Shown here piece after piece: positions 33,583-41,603 of a DNA stretch of 64,000 bases. This stretch comes from JANQGH01 sp039177555 (lineage in GTDB: Bacteria; Pseudomonadota; Alphaproteobacteria; DSM-16000; Inquilinaceae). A program made the position numbers and the translations under genes. Under the pieces are notes generated by a model. The model was not told the DNA's origin and made no database searches. It saw nothing but the letters and a program-made list of their open reading frames with translations. Every line of letters begins with the position of its first letter. The first letter of the stretch is position 1. Where the stretch lies: NCBI GenBank assembly GCA_039177555.1, contig JBCDFV010000024.1:3130-67129 (forward strand), written 5' to 3'.

Positions 33583-34637
33583 AGGGTGTTGCCGTCGGCG
33601 TCGAAAACCAGCATGGCCTCGGTATTCACGCCCCAGGAAACCGCGTCGCCCAACTGCGCGCTATGGGCGGCGTCCTGAATGCCGCGCACGATCTTGCCGT
33701 CCGGCAGTTGCAGGTAATAGAGGTCCTCGCGGCCCTGGGCCTCGATGAACGAGATCGTGCCGCTGACCGTCGCGGCGCTGGCCGGGTCCAGAAACTCCGA
33801 CCGGATGCCGACGCCGATCGGCCGGCCGGACTCCAGGCCGGCCAGGTGAGACGGCAGCGGCAGGTCGACGCCCGAGGCCTCGGCGACGAAGCGGCCGTTC
33901 TCCGCCTTGCCGTCGAGGAAGCTGATCGGCGGGCTGCCCAGGAAGCCGGCGACGAACTTGTTGGTCGGCTTGTCGTACATCGCGCGCGGCGGGGCGAACT
34001 GGACGATCTTGCCCCGGTCCATGATGGCGACCCGGTCGCACATGCTCATGGCCTCGACCTGGTCGTGGGTGACCAGGATGGCGGTCGTGCCCGTTTCCTG
34101 CTGCAGGCGCCGGATCTCCGCGCGCATGTCCAGGCGCAGCTTGGCATCGAGATTGGCCAAGGGTTCGTCGAGCAGCAGGATGGCCGGGCGGCGGATCAGC
34201 GCGCGGGCCAGGGCGACGCGTTGCTGCTGGCCGCCGGAAAGCTGACCCGGCCGGCGGTCCAGCAGGTTTTCGATGCGCACCAGGGCGGCGATCTCGCGCA
34301 CCTTGGCATCGATCTCGGCCTGCGGCTTTTTCTGCACCCGCAGGGGGAAGCCGATATTCTGGGCCACGGTCATGTGCGGGTAGAGCGCGAAGGACTGGAA
34401 CACCACGCCGACATTGCGTTCCTGCGACGAGAGGCGGGTCACGTCCCGGTCGCCGAACAGGATGCGGCCGCCATCGACGCGGTAGATGCCGCAGACGGCG
34501 AACAGAGTCGTGGACTTGCCGCAGCCGGACTCGCCTAAGAGCGCGACCATCTCGCCCTCGCCGACGGTGAGGTCCATGTCCTCGACGACAACCACGTCGC
34601 CGAAGCGCTTGGTGAACTTGTCCAAGGTGATCTGCAT
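33579..34637 (-). CDS. sugar/glycerophosphodiester-type ABC importer ATPase (UgpC/MalK-like)
   Basis: 352 aa from ATG 34637; the much longer frame upstream is out-of-frame permease sequence. It has Walker A LLGESGCGKSTTLFAVCG, signature QLSGGQQQRVALARAL, Walker B ILLLDEPLANLDAKLR and the H-loop ILVTHDQVEAMSMCDRVAIM. A C-terminal MalK-type regulatory OB domain occupies about residues 240-352. The start shares a base with the stop of the permease gene upstream. It powers uptake by the two permeases and binding protein of this operon. Confidence 0.9.
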   Translation of the reverse strand: MQITLDKFTKRFGDVVVVEDMDLTVGEGEMVALLGESGCGKSTTLFAVCGIYRVDGGRILFGDRDVTRLSSQERNVGVVFQSFALYPHMTVAQNIGFPLRVQKKPQAEIDAKVREIAALVRIENLLDRRPGQLSGGQQQRVALARALIRRPAILLLDEPLANLDAKLRLDMRAEIRRLQQETGTTAILVTHDQVEAMSMCDRVAIMDRGKIVQFAPPRAMYDKPTNKFVAGFLGSPPISFLDGKAENGRFVAEASGVDLPLPSHLAGLESGRPIGVGIRSEFLDPASAATVSGTISFIEAQGREDLYYLQLPDGKIVRGIQDAAHSAQLGDAVSWGVNTEAMLVFDADGNTL

Positions 34638-35461
34638 TATCCCTTGGTCCCTCCGCCATAGATGTTCATGAGGTGCTTTTGGAAGAACAGATAGAAGATG
34701 ACGACCGGCACCATGTAGAACAGGCCAACCGACTTGAAGAGGTTGAAGTCGGGGTTCAGGTCGTCGGCGATCAAGCCCGCCAAATAGACCGACAGCACTT
34801 GCACGTTGGCGTTCGGCGCCAGCACCTGGGGCAGGACATACTCGCTCCACCCCGCCAGGAAGGAAAAGACGCCCAGCGCCAGAATGCCGGGCGCAACCTG
34901 CGGCAGGACCAGCACGCGCCAGACCATGAAGCGGCTGGCACCGTCCTGGATGCCGGCCATTTCGATCTCCCACGGCACGCTGTCGTAAAAGCCCTTCATG
35001 ATCCAGATGCCCAGGGGCAGTTCCAAGGCCGCCTTGACGATGATCACCCCGATCAGGGTGTTGTAGAGCCCGATCATGTTCAAGATCAGGAAGATGGCGA
35101 TGATCAGCGTGATGGTCGGAAAGCCGTGCAGCACCAGGATGCCGGCAAGGAAAAAGCGCCGGAACGGCATGTTCAGGCGCGACAGCGCGTAGGCCGCCGT
35201 GGACGAGATCGCCAACACCAACACCGTCGTGCACGCGGCGAAGATGAAGGTGTTCATGGTGACGATCCAGATGCTCTGGCGGCCGTCGATGCGCTGCCAG
35301 AGGAATCGCCAGTGTTCGAAGGTGAAGCGGTCCGGGATCGGCGAACCGGCGGTGGTGTCCGTGAACGTGTCGATCACCAGGAAGAGATACATGATGATCA
35401 GCGGGACCGAGGCGATGCCCAGGATCGTGGCGATGTGCCAGGTGCGCTTGCCGTCTTCCAT
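34637..35461 (-). CDS. ABC importer permease, UgpE/MalG-like
   Basis: 274 aa with six hydrophobic segments. The MalG-type C-terminal EAA loop is DGASRFMVWRVLVLPQVAPG, with the preceding GFYDSVPWEIEMAGIQ. The last residues FYLFFQKHLMNIYGGGTKG end in the short cytoplasmic tail usual for this family. It lies 12 bases after the first permease gene and abuts the ATPase gene. Confidence 0.9.
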   Translation of the reverse strand: MEDGKRTWHIATILGIASVPLIIMYLFLVIDTFTDTTAGSPIPDRFTFEHWRFLWQRIDGRQSIWIVTMNTFIFAACTTVLVLAISSTAAYALSRLNMPFRRFFLAGILVLHGFPTITLIIAIFLILNMIGLYNTLIGVIIVKAALELPLGIWIMKGFYDSVPWEIEMAGIQDGASRFMVWRVLVLPQVAPGILALGVFSFLAGWSEYVLPQVLAPNANVQVLSVYLAGLIADDLNPDFNLFKSVGLFYMVPVVIFYLFFQKHLMNIYGGGTKG

Positions 35462-35473
35462 CGTCAGCGCCCC

Positions 35474-36784
35474 CTATTGCTCGATCCTTGGCCGGCCGAC
35501 CAAGTGCTTGAAGTTGAACAGGCGCAGGAACAACAGCGAGGCGGCGACGCCGATCGCCACCAGCACCAGGGCCATGGTGGCGCCATAGCCGTATTGCAGG
35601 TTGCCAGCATAGTTGCTGAGCGCGGTCTGATAGGCCGACAGCGACCAGACCTCGGTGGTCGAGCCCGGCCCGCCCTCGGTGGACAAGAGGATGTATTCGA
35701 ACGAGGTCAGCAGCGACAGGGTCTGGTAGGTGCTGACGAACAGCAGCGGCCAGACGAGCTGGGGCAGGATGATGAAGCGCACCTGTTGCCAGCGCGAGGC
35801 GCCGTCGACCTGGGCGGCGTAGAACAGCGGCTTGGGGATGGCCCGAATGGCGCTGGTGAAGATGATCATGCCCATCGAGGCGCCGACGAAGCCGTTGATC
35901 AGGATCACGAACACCCAGGCATTGGCCGTGGTGTCCAGCATCCAGTTGCGGTCCGGCACGCCAAACTGGCCGAGAATGGCGTTGATGAAGCCGGTGTCCC
36001 AGGCCAGCCACTTCCAGAGCAGCACGTACAGCACTGACGGGCTGATGCGCGGCAGGAACCAGATGGCGCGGAAAAAGGCGGACTGGCCGGCGGGCAGGAA
36101 GGTGGTGGTGATCGCCAGCACAAGGGCGAAGCCGACATTAAACAGCAAGAGCGTCATGCCGACATAAAACAGGGTGTTGAAGATGACCTGGCCGGTCTGC
36201 GGCGTGGACCACAGGCGCGAGAAGTTGGACGTGGTCATGGTCCAGCCGGAATAGGCGGCCTGGACGATGACCACCCGTTCATTGTCCGTCAGGTCGACGA
36301 CGGCGTCGTCCAGCGCGGCCGTGAACGCTTCCTCTTCGGCGAAGTCGCGGTCGCGCAGGGACCGTTCGAACATGTCGACCGCGCCCTTGATCACCCGGAT
36401 GCTGCGCGGCCGGTTGTCCAGATCCTTCATCGCATCTTCAAGGTCGTCACCGCTGGTGAAGACCTCCGCGCCATGACGCTGGGCCAGTTCCTCGATAAAG
36501 GCGGGGTCCAGCCCCTCGGCGCGCATGGCCTCCAGCCCGGCCTCGTCGACCACGAACTGGCTTTCGCTCAGCGAGGCGATGACGTCGGGCCGCACCTGGT
36601 CGGTCGGCAGCCGGTTCAAAACCGACTCCGTAATGCGATAGGTGCCGCCGGAGATACCGGTGGCCGTGCTCATGTTGGTGAAGGCGAAAAAGCCGGTCAG
36701 CAGGACAGGGGCGAGAAAAAGCAAGACGACGATCACGATCGCCGGCCCCATGAAGCCGAGCCCCAGCTTGGTCTGTTGGGTCAT
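35474..36784 (-). CDS. ABC importer permease, UgpA/MalF-like with large periplasmic insert
   Basis: 436 aa, longer than the roughly 300 aa of UgpA. After a first membrane span (about 13-35) there is a charged, helical segment of about 160 residues (from TYRITESVLNRLPTDQVRPD to NERVVIVQAAYSG) before the remaining spans, reminiscent of the MalF P2 domain that clasps the binding protein. The EAA loop is AAQVDGASRWQQVRFIILPQ. It forms a heterodimeric channel with the following permease. An 89-base gap with a strong hairpin separates it from the binding-protein gene. Confidence 0.9.
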   Translation of the reverse strand: MTQQTKLGLGFMGPAIVIVVLLFLAPVLLTGFFAFTNMSTATGISGGTYRITESVLNRLPTDQVRPDVIASLSESQFVVDEAGLEAMRAEGLDPAFIEELAQRHGAEVFTSGDDLEDAMKDLDNRPRSIRVIKGAVDMFERSLRDRDFAEEEAFTAALDDAVVDLTDNERVVIVQAAYSGWTMTTSNFSRLWSTPQTGQVIFNTLFYVGMTLLLFNVGFALVLAITTTFLPAGQSAFFRAIWFLPRISPSVLYVLLWKWLAWDTGFINAILGQFGVPDRNWMLDTTANAWVFVILINGFVGASMGMIIFTSAIRAIPKPLFYAAQVDGASRWQQVRFIILPQLVWPLLFVSTYQTLSLLTSFEYILLSTEGGPGSTTEVWSLSAYQTALSNYAGNLQYGYGATMALVLVAIGVAASLLFLRLFNFKHLVGRPRIEQ

Positions 36785-36823
36785 GGCGTCGCCATCCGCA
36801 AGGGGGGACGTTGCGAGGGTGCC

Positions 36824-36855
36824 GACCCCGGAGGCGGCGCTACGCCTCCGGGGTC
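36824..36855. terminator. very stable hairpin between binding-protein and permease genes
   Basis: GACCCCGGAGGCG (36824-36836) and CGCCTCCGGGGTC (36843-36855) form a perfect 13-bp stem with a 6-base loop. It follows the binding-protein stop in the leftward operon, without a T-tract on that strand. It probably lowers expression of downstream genes or protects the upstream message from 3' exonucleases, as in maltose operons. Confidence 0.6.
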
Positions 36856-36873
36856 AGCAGCGCGTGGTCGTCG

Positions 36874-38244
36874 TTAGCGGATGACGATGTCGTCGCCGAG
36901 CGCGTTTTGCGCCGCGACCTGCAACCCTTCCACGGCCTCTTCCGGCGTGGCCTGACCGGCCCAGACGGACTCAAGCCCGGCCCACATCAGGTTCCAATAG
37001 TCGCCAAAGCCGACATGGTTGGGCATCGCCGTGGCGTAGGGCAGCAAACGGTCGGTAGCCTCGCGGGCCCAGCGGTCGCCGGAATAAAGGTCGACCTGGC
37101 TTTGGGATTCGGAGATGCCCAAATGGGCCGACAGGATGGCGTGCAGGGTGTTGATGCGCGGTTCCGACGCGATCTTGATCAGCTCCGCCGCGATGAAGGC
37201 GGTGTCCTCGTCATCCTGGCTGGTGACCAGATAGACCAGCGGGTGGGTGATGGTGTTCGACCCGCCGCCGTCGCCGCCCGACGGGATCAGGCTGAACTGC
37301 ACGTTGCCGAAGAAATCGTCCAGACCCTCGTTGCCAGTATAGCGGGCATAGTGCCAGGTGCCGCCATGCCACAGACCGGCCTGGCCGGACGCGACCTCGG
37401 CATACCATTGATCCCACGGCGTGCCGATATGGTTGCGGCGCGTGACGCCGCGATCCACCGCGTCGGCGAAGAACTGATAAAAGCGGGTCATGGCCTCGGT
37501 ATCCAGCACCAGCTGGCCGGTCTCCGCATCGTGCATCTCGCCGCCGAAGGACTGGTAGAACTGCCAATAGTCCGGGCCGTTCGAGACGCGCGGATAAAAA
37601 CCGTAGCCGGGCTCGACCAGGCCGGCCTCTTGCATCGCCTCGGCGTCGTCCAGAACGTCGTAGAGCGTGTAATCGCCGCTCTGCACCCGCGCCGGCAGCG
37701 CCGCGATCTCCTCGTCGCTGTAGCCGATCGCCCGCATGTGCGGGATCCAGGCGAAGAAGGGCCGGGACTCCGCATCCTGCGGAATGCCGTAGACGATGCC
37801 GTCGAAGGACGAAATCTCGATCAGATTGTCGTAGATGTCGTTCAGCGGCCAAGCGTCCAGATCGACATAATCCTCAACCGGCCGGATGATGCCGGCGGAC
37901 GACCAGGGCGCGATGTCGCCATGGCTTGTGACCACGATGTTGGGTCCGGTGCCGGATTCAACGCCCAGGGTGACGGCCTGCTTGAACTCATCCCACGAGC
38001 CGAAATCGATCCGGCCCTCGACCTCGATATCCACCTCTTCGCCCAGGATCGCCATTTCGCGTTCCAGGATGTCGGCGGCCATCTCGATGGCCTCGACACG
38101 GTAGATATCCGCGTCGTTCGAGCCGCCGGCCCAGACCGTAATGGTGTAGTCCTGTGCGCTGGCGGCGGTGGCCACCAGCATGGCGCCGGCTGCCGCGGCG
38201 GCCAGGGCGGTTGTGCGAATGCTCTCAAGCTTCAGCGTTGTCAT
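36874..38244 (-). CDS. periplasmic binding protein, family 1 (sugar/glycerophosphodiester type)
   Basis: 456 aa with a Sec signal peptide (Ala-rich core, cleavage near ATAASAQDY). The mature start YTITVWAGGSNDADIYRVEA and the NIVVTSHGDIAPWSSAGII block fit SBP family 1 (UgpB/MalE group). The WYAEVASGQAGLWHGGTWHY segment is the usual ligand-contact region. It is the first gene of a leftward five-gene operon that ends in a double GDPD enzyme, so a glycerophosphodiester or related phosphorylated polyol is the likely ligand. Confidence 0.88.
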   Translation of the reverse strand: MTTLKLESIRTTALAAAAAGAMLVATAASAQDYTITVWAGGSNDADIYRVEAIEMAADILEREMAILGEEVDIEVEGRIDFGSWDEFKQAVTLGVESGTGPNIVVTSHGDIAPWSSAGIIRPVEDYVDLDAWPLNDIYDNLIEISSFDGIVYGIPQDAESRPFFAWIPHMRAIGYSDEEIAALPARVQSGDYTLYDVLDDAEAMQEAGLVEPGYGFYPRVSNGPDYWQFYQSFGGEMHDAETGQLVLDTEAMTRFYQFFADAVDRGVTRRNHIGTPWDQWYAEVASGQAGLWHGGTWHYARYTGNEGLDDFFGNVQFSLIPSGGDGGGSNTITHPLVYLVTSQDDEDTAFIAAELIKIASEPRINTLHAILSAHLGISESQSQVDLYSGDRWAREATDRLLPYATAMPNHVGFGDYWNLMWAGLESVWAGQATPEEAVEGLQVAAQNALGDDIVIR

Positions 38245-38675
38245 CCTGTACCTCGTCTCCCAGTTGGAATCTCGACCATTACGCTGCGCTCAGACATTCC
38301 GTCGAAACCAACCAGTTGTTAGCACTGGCTGGAGTGTTTTTTCGACGAGAAAGGACTGATTGGCGCAACTCTCCAAAATGTTCCAAGTAACTTTGGAACG
38401 AAGATTCTAAGCTTCTGTCGCGATTTTTTCAATGTCCTGAACTTATTTTCCGATCAGGTTTCACAATTTCTTAACAATACGGATGCGTTGCGAGAAAACA
38501 CCATCCGAATACTAGAGGCGACACCACCAGGAAGGGTGGTATCGGTCGCCGGCCAAACCGACATTCCCTGCCTCAGCAAGATCGCTTTGCATTGGCTGTG
38601 CCGTTTGACCGGCATCGTCGCGACGGTCGTCGGGCAAGCGTGCAGACAGCGGACTAAGGGCAACCCTATCAGGTG

Positions 38676-38689
38676 TGCACACGTGTGCA
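38676..38689. promoter_or_regulatory. putative LacI-family operator, site A
   Basis: Perfect 14-base palindrome TGCACACGTGTGCA with a central CG, as favoured by LacI-family repressors. The same core occurs at 38837-38850 and, with a one-base centre change, at 41495-41512. A LacI-family gene lies 3 kb to the right. Confidence 0.6.
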
Positions 38690-38836
38690 AAGGGAATTGT
38701 CGAACACGGCCGAGCCGGCCCCTACCAGGCGACCTTCTGGGTGTTTGCCTATCTGAGCAAACCTCAACTTTGAGTGGCGGGTTGTCGCGGCCGGGAGAAC
38801 TGCGTGCAAATAGGCACGAAAATGCTAAACTGCCGT

Positions 38837-38850
38837 TGCACACGTGTGCA
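38837..38850. promoter_or_regulatory. putative LacI-family operator, site B
   Basis: Identical to site A (TGCACACGTGTGCA), ending 27 bases before the ATG of the Na/Pi-type gene. At that place it would block its promoter or early elongation. Confidence 0.65.
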
Positions 38851-38877
38851 TTGCTGATCAGGCACCGAATTCAGGGC

Positions 38878-40566
38878 ATGTCAGGAACGTTTACACTCAT
38901 CAGCATCGCCGGCGCGGTCGCGCTGCTGCTTTGGGCTACCCGCATGGTCCGCACCGGCGTCGACCGCGCTTACGGCACCCAGATGCGGTGGCTGCAGAAG
39001 AGGGCGGCATCGACACGGCTCGGCGCGGCCGCGGCCGGCTTGTGCCTGGCGGTGGGGCTGCAAGGCTCCACGGCGGTCGCCCTGCTGGTCGCCGGCTCGA
39101 TCGCCAGCGGCATCAGCACGCCGGGGGTCGGCCTGGCGGTGCTGCTGGGCGCCGATTTGGGCGCCGCGCTCGTGGTGCAGGTGCTGTCGCTGGACCTCTC
39201 GCTGCTGATACCGCTGTTGCTGCTGATCGGCGTCGCGACGTTCCTGACGGGCCATGGCCGTGCGGTCAGGCAGGCGGGACGTATCATCGTCGGCATCGCC
39301 TTGATCCTGGTCGCGCTGAAGATGATCGGCGAGGCCTCGGTGCCCTTGCGCGAAAGCAGGATGGTGCCGCTGTGGACCAGCTATCTGGCCGCCGATCCGC
39401 TGATCGCCTTCATGGCCGCCGCCGTGCTGACCTGGGCCATGCATTCCGGCGTTGCCGCCGTGCTGCTGATCGTGTCGCTGACGGCCAACGCGGTGATCTC
39501 GCTGCCGCTGGCGCTGGTCTTCGTGCTGGGCGCCAATCTGGGCAGCGGTGTCATCGCCGTGGTCTTGACCCGCAACCAGACGCGCCAGGCCCGCCAGGTG
39601 CCGCTGGCCAACCTGATCGTTCGAGGGACCTGCGCGCTGGCCATGCTGGCCGCCCTGCAGGGCATCGACATCCCCCGCCTTCTGGCCGGTTTGCCGGCTG
39701 CGACGACGGCCGCGATGTTTCATGTCGGCTTCAACCTGATCGTGTTGATCGTCGGCCTGCTGCTGATCCGGCAGGCGATCGCGCTGGCGGGCCTGATCTT
39801 GCCGTCGAGGCGCCCCGCCGGCGATCCGGACGGGCCGGCCGCCCTGACGCGGGAAACCTCGCTGGACCCCGACATGGTCGGTCAGCCGCGCCAGGCGCTG
39901 GCCGCCGCCATCCGCGAAATCCTGAACATGAGCGATACGGTCTCGGTGATGCTGCGCGAGGTGATGGCGGTGCTGGAAACCGGCGACCGGGAGAAGATCC
40001 AGCAGATCGCCAAGATGGACGATGCGGTCGACCGACAGCATATGGAAATCAAGCTCTATCTCGCCGGCATCGGGCGGCAACCCCTGTCGGCGGACGAATC
40101 GCACCGCTGTCTGGAGCTGACCGGCTATTGCATCAAGCTGGAACAGGCCGGCGACATCATCGTGAAGAACCTCTTGTCTCTGGCCGCGAAGAAGCGCGCC
40201 CTGGATGTGGATTTTTCCAAGCAAGGCTGGCGCGAACTTCGCGCGCTGCACGACCGGGTCTCCGCCAACCTGCAGTTGGCCCTGAACGTGCTGGTCTCCG
40301 GCGACAAGGAAACCGCGCGCGAACTGATCGAGGAGAAGGACCACGTCCGCCACCTGGAACGCGTGACCACCGACCAGCACATGGCGCGCCTGCGCAGCGG
40401 CTCTGTCAAAGCCATCGAGACCAGCGAAATCCATCTCGACGCCGTGCGCGACCTGAAGCAGATCAACGGCCTCTTGACCTCCGCCGCCTACCCGATCCTG
40501 GAAGAGAGCGGCGAGCTGCTCGACAGTCGTCTGGTCTCCGGCAGGACCGGTGACGCCAACGGCTAG
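38878..40566 (+). CDS. Na/Pi-cotransporter family protein with PhoU-like domain
   Basis: 562 aa from ATG 38878; the frame is open further upstream but that part crosses the operators. The inverted two-fold repeat of NptA-type transporters is seen: AVGLQGSTAVALLVAGSIAS in the first half and AMHSGVAAVLLIVSLTANAV in the second. There are about nine membrane spans to residue 320. Residues about 345-545 are charged helices of the PhoU type (MSDTVSVMLREVMAVLETGD, then KMDDAVDRQHMEIK). Family members move phosphate, often outward when excess arises. The LacI-type site directly upstream and the phosphodiester genes around it suggest it balances phosphate released from imported substrates. Confidence 0.87.
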   Translation: MSGTFTLISIAGAVALLLWATRMVRTGVDRAYGTQMRWLQKRAASTRLGAAAAGLCLAVGLQGSTAVALLVAGSIASGISTPGVGLAVLLGADLGAALVVQVLSLDLSLLIPLLLLIGVATFLTGHGRAVRQAGRIIVGIALILVALKMIGEASVPLRESRMVPLWTSYLAADPLIAFMAAAVLTWAMHSGVAAVLLIVSLTANAVISLPLALVFVLGANLGSGVIAVVLTRNQTRQARQVPLANLIVRGTCALAMLAALQGIDIPRLLAGLPAATTAAMFHVGFNLIVLIVGLLLIRQAIALAGLILPSRRPAGDPDGPAALTRETSLDPDMVGQPRQALAAAIREILNMSDTVSVMLREVMAVLETGDREKIQQIAKMDDAVDRQHMEIKLYLAGIGRQPLSADESHRCLELTGYCIKLEQAGDIIVKNLLSLAAKKRALDVDFSKQGWRELRALHDRVSANLQLALNVLVSGDKETARELIEEKDHVRHLERVTTDQHMARLRSGSVKAIETSEIHLDAVRDLKQINGLLTSAAYPILEESGELLDSRLVSGRTGDANG

Positions 40567-40577
40567 GGCATCACCGG

Positions 40578-41426
40578 TCAGACGCGATCGGCCAGGAAGC
40601 CGATCTGCGCGCCAAGCCTGCCATTGTCCGCAAGGACGGGGCCGCCGCGATCGAGCATGACCTGCAGATCCGGCGTCCTGACCGAGCCGCCGGCCTCGGC
40701 CACGATCAGCATGCCGGCAAGCGCGTCCCAACTGTTGAGGTGGGCCTCGAAATAAAGGTCGGCGACGCCCTCGGCGATCCGTGCCAAGCCGATGGCGGCC
40801 GAGCCGAGCCGGCGGTAATCCGCCCCCGCCTCGGTCAGGCGACGGATGTCGCCAAGATAGTCGTCCAGGCCCATGCGTCGTGACATGCCCATGAACGCGA
40901 GGGCCTTGGTCATGTCCGCCGTTTTCGAGACCGTGATCGGCAATCCGTCGCGGCTGGCACCGCCGCCGCGTCCGGCGGCATAGAGCGCGTCGTTTGGGGC
41001 GTCGTGGATGACACCCACCTCCACCCGCCCATCCCGGACATAGGCGATCGAGACACCCCAATGGCGGATGCCGCGAATGTAGTTGGACGTGCCGTCGATC
41101 GGGTCGACGACCCAGGTGCCGTGGCCGTCGTTTGGGGGCCGCCGGCTGTCCTCCTCGCCCAAGAATCCGTCGTCGGGGAAACGGCCCAGCAGCGCGTCGC
41201 GGATCAGGGCTTCGACCTCGACATCGGCGCGGGTTACGAAGTCCTGAAGGCCCTTCTCCTCGACCTCCAGGCCGGCCAGATCGCGCCGCAGGGCCAGCGC
41301 GTGACGGCCGGCCTGTCGCGCGATGCGGCCCGCCGCGTCCAGCCTGTCGGCAAGGCTGGCGGCTGGGCCGCCGGCTGAACCGTCGGACGAGGGTGCGGCG
41401 TCAGAGGACATACCCGGCTGGGTCAT
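40578..41426 (-). CDS. inositol monophosphatase family protein
   Basis: 282 aa from ATG 41426 (GGAG ten bases upstream; GTG 41444 is an alternative). The three motifs of the Li+-sensitive, Mg2+-dependent phosphatases are intact: FLGEEDS (Glu ligand), WVVDPIDGTSNYIRGI (DPxDGTxN), and NSWDALAGMLIVAEAGG (WDxAAG). It removes phosphate from inositol-1-phosphate, or in other members from histidinol phosphate or glycerol phosphates. The single gene has a LacI-type palindrome (41495-41512) about 70 bases before its start. It converges with the Na/Pi-type gene. Confidence 0.88.
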   Translation of the reverse strand: MTQPGMSSDAAPSSDGSAGGPAASLADRLDAAGRIARQAGRHALALRRDLAGLEVEEKGLQDFVTRADVEVEALIRDALLGRFPDDGFLGEEDSRRPPNDGHGTWVVDPIDGTSNYIRGIRHWGVSIAYVRDGRVEVGVIHDAPNDALYAAGRGGGASRDGLPITVSKTADMTKALAFMGMSRRMGLDDYLGDIRRLTEAGADYRRLGSAAIGLARIAEGVADLYFEAHLNSWDALAGMLIVAEAGGSVRTPDLQVMLDRGGPVLADNGRLGAQIGFLADRV

Positions 41427-41494
41427 GGGGGATCTCCGCGACACGTGTCCCGGAAGGGCACGTAGGAGGCTAGGAAAGGCGGCACGCTAGCAAC

Positions 41495-41512
41495 TTTGCA
41501 CAGGTGTGCAAA
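41495..41512. promoter_or_regulatory. putative LacI-family operator, site C
   Basis: TTTGCACAGGTGTGCAAA, two perfect 8-base arms around GG. The arms extend those of sites A and B. It lies between the stop of the LacI-family gene and the start of the phosphatase gene, both leftward. Confidence 0.65.
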
Positions 41513-41603
41513 GCGCCTTGATGCCGGAACCCTGGCGGCCCGGTGACAGGACGTGAGGGTGCGCGTCGCGTCAGGGACAGACCGGCGAAGGTGGGGCCCG
41601 CAA

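Larger units (their letters stand above)
38245..38877. promoter_or_regulatory. 633-bp divergent control region of the phosphodiester locus
   Basis: It separates the leftward importer operon from the rightward Na/Pi-type gene and contains no convincing gene. The half nearer the importer is AT-richer than the surroundings (38,330-38,480). It holds an inverted repeat GTTCCAA (38380-38386) / TTGGAAC (38393-38399) with a 6-base spacer, about 140 bases upstream of the binding-protein gene, and two copies of the TGCACA palindrome listed separately. A leftward frame at 38454-38843 has no recognisable product. Confidence 0.55.

Noticed and set aside
33579..36011. 810-codon leftward frame as one protein
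   Set aside because: Its first two thirds is out-of-frame permease sequence; the true ATPase starts at 34637.
38454..38843. 129-codon leftward frame in the phosphodiester control region
   Set aside because: It spans operator site A and the start of site B, has Cys/Arg-rich composition and no family resemblance.
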